A stretch of 34,100 nt of DNA, taken from Desulfobacteraceae bacterium. GTDB lineage: Bacteria > Desulfobacterota > Desulfobacteria > Desulfobacterales > Desulfosalsimonadaceae. Numbering within the stretch: the stretch's first letter is position 1; each line of letters opens with the position of its first letter. The notes under the pieces were generated by a model, which was not told the origin of the DNA, ran no database searches, and worked only from the letters and a program-made list of their open reading frames with translations. The DNA lies in contig JAIPDS010000020.1 in the NCBI GenBank assembly GCA_021737565.1, forward strand, positions 1 through 34,100, in the 5' to 3' direction. The translations under genes and the position numbers were made by a program. Shown in pieces: positions 9,251 through 15,293 of the stretch.

Positions 9251-11473
9251 ATGAATGAAGAAAATAACACCTCTGAGTCCGAATTACAGAAACCGGGTCT
9301 TAATGTAAAGCCTATCGAGCCCGAAGAGCCCCTTGCGTTCTTCCGTTTTAACCAGGCTTCCCTGAAGGAAGTTGTAGAAGACCTCCAGGACGGATATTAT
9401 GAAACCAATCTGCGCGGCGACCTGATTGCATTTAACCGCGCCCTTTGCCGCATCCATGGCTATCCCCCGGAAACCATGGCAAATATGAATTTCCGCGATT
9501 ACACCCCGCCGGAACTGCATGATGAAATATTTAGGACTTATCATAAAGTTTACAAAACCGGGCAGCCGGTGCAGATTCTGGACTTCAAGGTAACGCGCCC
9601 GGACGGATCAGTCTGCATCATTCATACCTCGGTTCACCTGGTCCACAACAGCGAAGGAAAACCCACGGGATTCCGCGGCATCTCGCGCGACGTAACAGAG
9701 CAGAAACGAAACGAGGCATACGAGAATACCCGAACGCAAATACTGGAAATGATAGCCAGAAACGAGGCCCTTGTAAAAATAATGGAAGCCGTTCTGGCCT
9801 CCCTTCAGGAACAGATGCCCGATTTCGCCGGCATGATTTTCCAGGAAAACCAGGGATATCTGCAATGCCTGGCATCCATAAACCTGCCCGAATCCTGTGC
9901 ACCGCTGATGGGTGATGATATTATCGGCCCTGACGGTACAATCTTCGGCCGGGCAGCTTTCAGCAGAATGCCGATCTTTATAGATTCGGTCGAAAATGAC
10001 AAAAGGTGCGAAAAATACCGGCACGAACTGCTTAAAAACGGCATAAGGGCCTTATGGGTCTATCCGATAATTGCAAAAGAAGAAAGCGCGCTCGGTGTAC
10101 TGGCGGCATGCGCTGGCTCGGAGAAAACGCCGCTTGAAAGGGAAGCAGGCTGGCTGCAATCAGCCACGGCCACCGCGGAAATAGCATTTGAGCACCACCG
10201 CATGACAAACGAGCTGTCTTACCTGAGCAGGCACGATACCCTTACCGGCCTTTTAAACCGCCGTTCATTCATGGTAGAATCAAGGCGAATGTTCTCTCTG
10301 GCCGAGCGCAAGGCCTGGACCTCGGCAATGCTGTTTCTGGATCTTGACGGCTTCAAGCATGTAAACGACACGTGGGGGCATCAAATTGGGGATCTTCTGC
10401 TGGTGACAGCCGGCCAGCGGCTTTCGGAATGTCTGCGCCAGTCGGACTGTCTGGGCAGGATGGGAGGCGACGAGTTTGCCGTTTTCGTCCCGGAAGTCAA
10501 TACGGAATCGGTCCAGGTAATAGCAAACCGGATATCACGCGCCATATGCCAGCCGTTTGATTTAAACGGGATGATTGTCAGCGTGGGGGTTAGCATAGGC
10601 ATAGCTCTTAGTTCCGAAGATGAGGAGATCTCTGTTGACAATCTTCTTATCCAGGCCGATTCTGCAATGTATCATGCAAAAGATCAGGGCATAGGCTGGG
10701 CTTTTTACAAACCCGAGCATCAAAAGATTGCCGGTAAAAAAGCCCGCATGGAGTCAATGCTTCGCAGATCCATGGCAAACAACGAACTGCTGGTCCATTA
10801 CCAGCCTGTCCGGGACCTGAAAACCGGTCAATGGGTTGGAGCCGAGGCCCTTGTAAGATGGGACCATCCCGAGCGCGGCATTGTAGCCGCGGCCGAATTC
10901 CTGCCCCTCGCAGAATCACGCGGATTAATCTGTGAAATAGACCGTTACGTGCTTCCCCGCGCCCTTAAACAAACCCGCGACTGGAGAGGCTGGATCTCGG
11001 TAAACGTATCTCCGGTAAGCCTCTGCAGGTCAGACTGGGTATCGTTTGTAAGCGACAGTCTAAAATCACAGGATTTCCCGCCGGAAAGACTCATTCTGGA
11101 AGTAACCGAAAGGGTTCTTCTGGACATGGAAAGAGCCGCGGCCCCGCTTGAAGAGCTTTGCCGCATGGGCGTACGCATAGCCCTGGACGATTTTGGACGG
11201 GGATATTCCTCGCTGTCCTACCTTTCCCGCCTCTCGGTGCATTGTCTAAAAATAGACCAGGGGCTGATAAAAGCCTTAAAAGACAATACGCGCAACACCA
11301 CCCTGGTGGAAATGCTTCTTGCCCTTTCAAAAAAACTCGGTGTTGATGCAGTGGCCGAAGGTGTTGAAACATCGGAAGAACTGGAATGGCTGATCCAAAA
11401 CAACTGCGGCCTGGCGCAGGGATACTTTCTTGCCTATCCCGCGGCATGGGAAACCCTGAATCTAAACGGCTGA
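9251..11473 (+). CDS. PAS-GAF-GGDEF-EAL cyclic-di-GMP enzyme (740 aa)
   Basis: A soluble bifunctional candidate for cyclic-di-GMP turnover. A PAS domain covers ~35-150 (ends GFRGISRDVTEQKR), a GAF domain ~160-315, GGDEF ~322-490 and EAL ~495-735. The synthase signature GGDEF (405-409) is intact. An RQSD inhibitory-site motif (396-399) lies exactly five residues before it, as in product-inhibited diguanylate cyclases. The phosphodiesterase residues are also present: EAL at 532-534, Asn in SVNVSP, EVTE, DDFG at 646-649, Lys667 in LKIDQ, Glu703 in AEGVE, and the QGY loop. Either activity could dominate. It lies 117 bases after the histidine kinase on the same strand. No TM helix is seen. Confidence 0.93.
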   Translation: MNEENNTSESELQKPGLNVKPIEPEEPLAFFRFNQASLKEVVEDLQDGYYETNLRGDLIAFNRALCRIHGYPPETMANMNFRDYTPPELHDEIFRTYHKVYKTGQPVQILDFKVTRPDGSVCIIHTSVHLVHNSEGKPTGFRGISRDVTEQKRNEAYENTRTQILEMIARNEALVKIMEAVLASLQEQMPDFAGMIFQENQGYLQCLASINLPESCAPLMGDDIIGPDGTIFGRAAFSRMPIFIDSVENDKRCEKYRHELLKNGIRALWVYPIIAKEESALGVLAACAGSEKTPLEREAGWLQSATATAEIAFEHHRMTNELSYLSRHDTLTGLLNRRSFMVESRRMFSLAERKAWTSAMLFLDLDGFKHVNDTWGHQIGDLLLVTAGQRLSECLRQSDCLGRMGGDEFAVFVPEVNTESVQVIANRISRAICQPFDLNGMIVSVGVSIGIALSSEDEEISVDNLLIQADSAMYHAKDQGIGWAFYKPEHQKIAGKKARMESMLRRSMANNELLVHYQPVRDLKTGQWVGAEALVRWDHPERGIVAAAEFLPLAESRGLICEIDRYVLPRALKQTRDWRGWISVNVSPVSLCRSDWVSFVSDSLKSQDFPPERLILEVTERVLLDMERAAAPLEELCRMGVRIALDDFGRGYSSLSYLSRLSVHCLKIDQGLIKALKDNTRNTTLVEMLLALSKKLGVDAVAEGVETSEELEWLIQNNCGLAQGYFLAYPAAWETLNLNG

Positions 11474-11506
11474 AAAAAACACTTCATGGTTAGCGGGGAA
11501 AAAGGA

Positions 11507-11535
11507 TTGACATTAAATGAATGATCATTTAACTT
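11507..11535 (+). promoter_or_regulatory. tetR promoter with operator filling the -35/-10 spacer
   Basis: A perfect -35 TTGACA (11507-11512) and a weaker -10 TAACTT (11530-11535) are separated by 17 bp. The 20-bp dyad TTAAATGA-N4-TCATTTAA occupies 11513-11532, from the first base of the spacer into the -10. The same half-sites recur at 12141-12160. This is the usual geometry for autorepression by a TetR protein. The expected transcription start (about 11542) falls next to the ATG at 11544, so the mRNA may be leaderless. Confidence 0.75.
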
Positions 11536-11543
11536 AGCCCGGC

Positions 11544-12116
11544 ATGAGAACAAAAGACGAGGAAAAACAGGAAGCGCTGTTTGAAGCAACTGTCCGGACG
11601 GTAAACAAAGTGGGTTTTGCCTCCAGCTCGGTTGCCAAAATTGCAAAGCAAGCGGGAGTATCACCTGCAACCCTTTATATTTATTACAAAAACAAGGAAG
11701 ATCTTTTGATCTCCACTTATTTGAATATAAAGCGCAGGCTCAGTGAAGTTGCGTGCAGGGATATTGATGAAACTCTGCCGCTGCGGGACAACTTCAGGCA
11801 GGTATGGTTCAACCTGTTTTGGTTTACCTCCAGACACCCGGATTATTTTCAGTTTGCCGAGCAATTCTCCAATTCACCCTATAATGACAGGATAAACCAA
11901 AAAACAGTGGACAAAATGTTTGCACCCGTGGCCGATCTTATAAGACGCGGCATTGAGATGAAAGTCATAAAAAACATGGACGTGGAGATCATTACCGCCT
12001 TTGTGTTCTATCCTGCTATTATTCTTTCAAACCCCCGCTTGTGCAGAAATTTTGATATGAGCGAACACCAGATTGATCAGTCCTTTCAGCTGGCCTGGGA
12101 TGCAATAAAGCTGTGA
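11544..12116 (+). CDS. TetR-family transcriptional regulator (190 aa)
   Basis: A ligand-responsive DNA-binding regulator, presumably a repressor. The N-terminal TetR helix-turn-helix is clear: ALFEATVRTVNKVGFASSSVAKIAKQ followed by AGVSPATLYIYYKNKEDLL (residues ~11-55). The C-terminal ligand/dimer domain (~60-190) is aromatic-rich (FNLFWFTSRHPDYFQF) and matches no ligand class I can name. The start fits the family because only about 10 residues precede helix 1; no Shine-Dalgarno sequence is visible, in line with a leaderless transcript. Matching operators stand before this gene and before the next one (12214), making the unknown 260-residue protein the likely controlled target. Ligand unknown. 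Confidence 0.92.
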   Translation: MRTKDEEKQEALFEATVRTVNKVGFASSSVAKIAKQAGVSPATLYIYYKNKEDLLISTYLNIKRRLSEVACRDIDETLPLRDNFRQVWFNLFWFTSRHPDYFQFAEQFSNSPYNDRINQKTVDKMFAPVADLIRRGIEMKVIKNMDVEIITAFVFYPAIILSNPRLCRNFDMSEHQIDQSFQLAWDAIKL

Positions 12117-12140
12117 AGCAATTTTTTATGTGCCATCTTT

Positions 12141-12160
12141 TTAAATGAATATTCATTTAA
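12141..12160. promoter_or_regulatory. Perfect 20-bp TetR operator palindrome
   Basis: TTAAATGAATATTCATTTAA is a perfect palindrome with the same outer half-sites (TTAAATGA/TCATTTAA, 4-bp centre) as the operator at 11513-11532. By the same geometry, TAATTA at 12158-12163 could be the -10, with a poor -35 (ATCTTT) directly before the palindrome. It lies 53 bp before the ATG of the 260-residue gene, which it very likely controls. Confidence 0.8.
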
Positions 12161-12213
12161 TTAAGTCGGTTTAAAAACAACAAGGCAAAACATCAAAAGA
12201 AAGGAGAGAGAAA

Positions 12214-12996
12214 ATGACAGACGCGGAAATCAAAATCTATGACATCATGGCCTGCAATGTGTACTGGGATTTTGAAAATTCGCCCATGCCCAGGGAAACC
12301 CACAAGATGCTTGTGGCCCTGTATCCCACACCTGGTGTAAAGGCGCCGGATCTGATAGAAAAAATTGTCGCATACGGGCCGGACGGCTATGAGGTGGAGT
12401 TTGCAAACCAAAAATTTGACAATACAAGGCTAAACGGCTGGTTCTATACGCCCGGGATTCAGAATTACTGGTACATGGTAAACCTGCCGTCCGGTTTTCT
12501 AAAAGAAGGTCAATACAGCATTGAAGTCACCTGCAAGGACGGCACCGCGGACAAAAGATCGCGCATTCAAAAAAACGCCCCCTCGGAGGCAATCGTGGAA
12601 GCCTACCTTAAGCATCGCGACAGAATACTTGAATCTTTCTCCCCGTCAAAGACAAAGCCGCTGCCCCAGGACTCGCCGCTTAAGAATATAAAGCTTGGCT
12701 GGGCGACCTTAAAGGACGTGGCGGGTCTTGATGCGTTCTACGTCACCCGTCTTGCCAGGGCATCCACCCCCAAGGAGTTTGACGGAAACAACCTGGCCTT
12801 TTTTGACAATATCTATTACCAGAGAATTATAAACAATGATCCGGATGCCGGCAGAAACCGCAGCGGGGTGATAGTTGACAGGAAGCTTGAACCCGGCACT
12901 AACTACGGCTATTTTGTGGAGATCACAGACGCCAATGTCGGAGGCGAGGCCAATATCTGTGTCTTTCAGCCCCATCAGTTCTTTAAGACCCCGTAA
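12214..12996 (+). CDS. Uncharacterised 260-residue protein under TetR control
   Basis: I do not recognise a family. There is no signal peptide, TM helix or nucleotide-binding loop, so it is probably cytosolic. The N-terminal ~120 residues look beta-rich (VAYGPDGYEVEFANQKFDN, WYMVNLPSGFLKEGQYSIEVTCKDG), the last suggesting an Ig/carbohydrate-binding-like sandwich strand pattern. The C-terminal ~90 residues have another beta-rich block (RKLEPGTNYGYFVEITDANVGGEANICVF) reminiscent of fibronectin-III repeats. Aromatic residues are frequent. A strong SD (AAAGGAGAGAG) precedes the ATG. The operator at 12141 ties it to the TetR gene upstream; its function is probably connected to whatever that regulator senses. 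It is followed by the duplicated lipoprotein units. Confidence 0.75.
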   Translation: MTDAEIKIYDIMACNVYWDFENSPMPRETHKMLVALYPTPGVKAPDLIEKIVAYGPDGYEVEFANQKFDNTRLNGWFYTPGIQNYWYMVNLPSGFLKEGQYSIEVTCKDGTADKRSRIQKNAPSEAIVEAYLKHRDRILESFSPSKTKPLPQDSPLKNIKLGWATLKDVAGLDAFYVTRLARASTPKEFDGNNLAFFDNIYYQRIINNDPDAGRNRSGVIVDRKLEPGTNYGYFVEITDANVGGEANICVFQPHQFFKTP

Positions 12997-13022
12997 TTTT
13001 CCTTAAAATTAATACTTTTTTC

Positions 13023-13065
13023 ATACTTTGGTCGTATTCCATTCCGTTTGGATTGCTGCTATAAA
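13023..13065 (+). promoter_or_regulatory. Promoter of lipoprotein copy 1: dyad plus -10
   Basis: The dyad ATAC-N7-GTAT (13023-13037) is followed by TATAAA (13060-13065). No good -35 stands 17 bp before this -10. The dyad centre is 30 bp upstream of the -10, about -42 from the expected start, which is where class II activators bind. The same arrangement and spacing recur at 14222-14264. Confidence 0.6.
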
Positions 13066-13075
13066 ATTAATCAAC

Positions 13076-13094
13076 AATCCGGCAGTGCCGGATT
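13076..13094 (+). promoter_or_regulatory. 5'-end hairpin of copy 1 mRNA
   Basis: AATCCGGC-AGT-GCCGGATT forms a perfect 8-bp stem with a 3-nt loop, only a few bases after the predicted transcription start (~13072). Copy 2 has a hairpin of the same stem length in the same place with a different sequence. Such 5'-terminal hairpins are known to protect mRNA from RNase E/RppH-type decay; that role here is inferred. Confidence 0.55.
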
Positions 13095-13171
13095 ATGCGC
13101 TTCAAATAATATTAAATATACGGAACAGGGGGAATAAGGAAGTGCAGAAAAAGAATTTCCGGGAGGAGGTG

Positions 13172-13240
13172 ATGCGATTTTACAAAAAACCGGCAATATG
13201 CAGGAAAGCACTGATAATCCTTAAGGTACAACCGGGTTAA
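13172..13240 (+). CDS. Possible 22-residue leader ORF
   Basis: An ATG at 13172 follows GGAGGAGGT (13162-13170), by far the best Shine-Dalgarno in this leader, and opens a 22-codon frame (MRFYKKPAICRKALIILKVQ then PG) ending at 13240, 33 bases before the lipoprotein ATG. It is basic and hydrophobic. A GTG at 13142 in the same frame would make 32 residues. The sequence is absent from unit 2. It may be a regulatory leader peptide, a small protein or chance; evidence is the SD alone. Confidence 0.3.
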   Translation: MRFYKKPAICRKALIILKVQPG

Positions 13241-13273
13241 AACCCAAACAAGCATCTATTAGGGAGATGAAAA

Positions 13274-14095
13274 ATGAAAAAAATCGGCAAACTTATTGCG
13301 ACAATGTTTATGGTGGTCGCCCTTATCGGGCTCGTGGCATGCGAGCCGTCAGGGGTTGAAACCTACGACCCGAGCACAGGTTGGCTTTCAGGTGTAAGCT
13401 CGGCCCGCATGTTCTATCCCGGCAATATTAACGAGCTGGACAATGTCGGGGCCACCACCCTGTCAAGCGGCATGGGCGGAACCAAGGAGGGTATGTACTG
13501 GCTGGCAGAACCCCTGGCAGAAGCAGGCATGATAGTTCTGGCAATAAGCGCCTCTGACAACATGACTGTGGCCGGTTATGAAAACGCCCATCAAGGCGGC
13601 CTTGATATCCTTGCAAGTGAAAACTCGGGAAGCAGCCCGATTTCAGGCAAAATCGGAAATTACGGAATTATCGGCTATTCCAAGGGCGGCGGAGCAGTGA
13701 TCAACACTGCCTCAGAACTTGGAGATGCGGTCGGAACCTGCGTGGCACTGGCTCCCTGGAGCCCGAGTCCGACATACAACCACAGTGCTGCAACCATGAT
13801 CCTTACAGGCACTGCGGATATGATCGCACCCGCTTACATGGGCGAAGGCGCCTATGACAGCCTGCCTTCCGGCGTGCCAAAGCTTTATGCGTCTATGCTT
13901 GGCGAGAGCCATATGTACTGGAACAGCCTGTCCAATACGGGCAGCGAAACAGAGTTTATCAGGGCATGGCTGAAATACTACCTGGAAGGCGACGAGTCCT
14001 CCTATGATGTATTTGCCAACGGCCCGGGATCGGGCATGACCGATTATCAATTTGACGACGGCTCCGGCGGAGGCGGCGGAGGCGGCTGCAATTAA
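13274..14095 (+). CDS. Lipoprotein alpha/beta hydrolase, cutinase/PETase-like (copy 1, 273 aa)
   Basis: An envelope-anchored serine esterase candidate. The first 22 residues are a lipoprotein signal with lipobox LVAC (Cys23). The rest follows the bacterial cutinase/PET-hydrolase pattern: MYWLAEPLAEAGMIVLAIS (~74-92), SGSSPISGKI (~118-127), nucleophile elbow GYSKG with Ser136, the APW block with Trp162 (equivalent to the wobbling Trp185 of Ideonella PETase), Asp182 in TADMIAP and His213 in GESHMYW. Lys137 replaces the usual Met after the nucleophile, and Met67 stands where PETase has oxyanion Tyr87. The protein ends in an acidic then glycine-rich tail closing with Cys-Asn. SD AGGGAG precedes the ATG. 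Ester substrate unknown; PET or cutin activity is not implied by fold alone. Near-identical paralogue next door. Confidence 0.85.
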   Translation: MKKIGKLIATMFMVVALIGLVACEPSGVETYDPSTGWLSGVSSARMFYPGNINELDNVGATTLSSGMGGTKEGMYWLAEPLAEAGMIVLAISASDNMTVAGYENAHQGGLDILASENSGSSPISGKIGNYGIIGYSKGGGAVINTASELGDAVGTCVALAPWSPSPTYNHSAATMILTGTADMIAPAYMGEGAYDSLPSGVPKLYASMLGESHMYWNSLSNTGSETEFIRAWLKYYLEGDESSYDVFANGPGSGMTDYQFDDGSGGGGGGGCN

Positions 14096-14141
14096 TCCCT
14101 TCTGCATGTTCTGTTTTTAACAAAAATGCAAAAATAACCGC

Positions 14142-14177
14142 AAAAAAGCCCTTTCATTCTGAAAGGGCTTTTTTTTA
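14142..14177 (+). terminator. Rho-independent terminator of copy 1
   Basis: AAGCCCTTTC-ATTCT-GAAAGGGCTT forms a 10-bp perfect stem with flanking A-run and a T-run of ten. A weaker TGCAT...ATGCA pairing (14104-14131) stands just before it, as also in copy 2. Confidence 0.95.
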
Positions 14178-14221
14178 TAACCTTTTTTATGTCTATAGCG
14201 CCAAAATCTACTACTTTTTTC

Positions 14222-14264
14222 ATACTTTGGTAGTATTTCATCCGGTTTGGATTACTGCTATAAA
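14222..14264 (+). promoter_or_regulatory. Promoter of lipoprotein copy 2: dyad plus -10
   Basis: ATACT-TTGGT-AGTAT (14222-14236) is a 5-bp dyad, more perfect than in copy 1, followed by TATAAA at 14259-14264. The 30-bp distance from dyad centre to -10 equals that in copy 1, and a consensus -35 is again absent. An activator-dependent promoter is likely; the activator is not in view (the neighbouring TetR operators have a different sequence). Confidence 0.6.
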
Positions 14265-14273
14265 ATTAATCAA

Positions 14274-14295
14274 GTATTCGGAGGTACCCGAATAC
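14274..14295 (+). promoter_or_regulatory. 5'-end hairpin of copy 2 mRNA
   Basis: GTATTCGG (14274-14281) pairs with CCGAATAC (14288-14295) across a 6-nt loop, a few bases after the expected start (~14271). Stem sequence differs from copy 1 but pairing is kept, implying the structure itself is under selection. Confidence 0.55.
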
Positions 14296-14341
14296 GCGTT
14301 TTACATTTAAACCCAAACAATTATTTAAAGGGGGATGGAAA

Positions 14342-15166
14342 ATGAAAAAAATCGGCAAACTTATTACAACAATGTTTATGACAGTCGCCCTTCTCGCGCT
14401 CGTGGCATGCGAGCCGTCAGGATTTGAGACCTACGACCCTAGCACAGGTTGGCTTTCAGGTGTAAGCTCGGCACGCATGTATTATCCCAGCAATATCAGC
14501 GAGCTGGACAATGTCGGGGCCACCACCCTGTCAAGCGGTATGGGCGGAACCAAGGAAGGCATGTACTGGCTGGCAGAACCCCTGGCAGAAGCAGGCATGA
14601 TTGTTCTGGCAATCAGCGCCACTGACAACCAGACTGTGCTCGGTTATGAAAACGCCCATCAAGGCGGCCTTGATATCCTTGAAAGCGAGAACTCGGGAAG
14701 CAGCCCGATTTCAGGCAAAATCGGAAATTACGGCATCATCGGCTATTCCAAGGGCGGCGGAGCAGTGATCAACACTGCCTCCGAACTTGGAGATGCGGTC
14801 ACCACATGCGTGGCCCTGGCTCCCTGGGAACCGAGTCCCACATCCAACCACAGTGCTGCAACCATGATCCTTACAGGCACCGTGGATGCAATCGCACCGG
14901 CTTACATGGGTCAAGGCGCCTATGACGACCTGCCAGCAGGCGTGCCCAAGCTGTATGCCTCCATGTCTGGCGAGGGCCATATGTACTGGAACGATTTGTC
15001 CAATACGGGCAGCGAAACAGAGTTTATCACCGCATGGCTGCAATACTACCTGGAAGGCGATGAAGCCTCCTATGATGTATTTGCCAACGGCGCGGGATCG
15101 GGCATGACCGATTATCAATTTGACGACGGTATCCCCGACGACGGCGGAGACGGCGGCTGCAATTAA
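14342..15166 (+). CDS. Lipoprotein alpha/beta hydrolase, cutinase/PETase-like (copy 2, 274 aa)
   Basis: Paralogue of the preceding gene, roughly 85-90% identical by eye. Lipobox LVAC (Cys23), Ser136 in GYSKG, Trp162, Asp182 in TVDAIAP and His213 in GEGHMYW are all kept, so both copies should be active. Changes gather in the signal peptide (A9T, V14T), around the active-site loops (S163E, Y168S, A181V, M183A, S212G) and in the C-terminal tail, where GSGGGGGGGCN becomes GIPDDGGDGGCN. Changes next to the catalytic Asp and His, and in the loop after Trp162, may give a different substrate preference. It has its own promoter, SD (AAGGGGGA) and terminator, and is followed by an Lgt-like/CPBP fusion that could act on lipoproteins. 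Confidence 0.85.
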   Translation: MKKIGKLITTMFMTVALLALVACEPSGFETYDPSTGWLSGVSSARMYYPSNISELDNVGATTLSSGMGGTKEGMYWLAEPLAEAGMIVLAISATDNQTVLGYENAHQGGLDILESENSGSSPISGKIGNYGIIGYSKGGGAVINTASELGDAVTTCVALAPWEPSPTSNHSAATMILTGTVDAIAPAYMGQGAYDDLPAGVPKLYASMSGEGHMYWNDLSNTGSETEFITAWLQYYLEGDEASYDVFANGAGSGMTDYQFDDGIPDDGGDGGCN

Positions 15167-15212
15167 TCCCTTATGCATGTTCTGTTTTTAACGGAAATGC
15201 AAAAAAAACCGC

Positions 15213-15247
15213 AAAAAAGCCCTTTCATTCTGAAGGGGCTTTTTTTA
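15213..15247 (+). terminator. Rho-independent terminator of copy 2
   Basis: AAGCCCTTTC-ATTCT-GAAGGGGCTT plus T-run. Compared with copy 1, one A is now G, giving a U-G wobble instead of U-A, so the stem stays paired. TATAAT at 15246-15251 directly follows and might serve as a -10 for the next gene, but no good -35 is seen. Confidence 0.93.
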
Positions 15248-15293
15248 TAATCTTTTCCCGGCATTAACCATTACTCCAAATTCAGAGGCTGAT

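Larger units (their letters stand above)
13013..15247 (+). repeat. Tandem duplication of a whole transcription unit
   Basis: Unit 1 runs 13013-14177 and unit 2 14212-15247. Homology begins at the same TACTTTTTTCATACTTTGG block, runs through the promoter, coding region and a shared TGCATGTTCTGTTTTTAAC tail, and ends in nearly identical terminators. Unit 1 has about 120 extra bases in its leader. The units sit head to tail with 34 bases between them. Confidence 0.9.

Noticed and set aside
13041-13065. Sigma-54 (-24/-12) promoter for the lipoprotein genes
   Set aside because: GG and GC doublets occur, but only 6 bp lie between them instead of 10, so the geometry fails; a TATAAA -10 with upstream dyad fits better and is kept in both copies.
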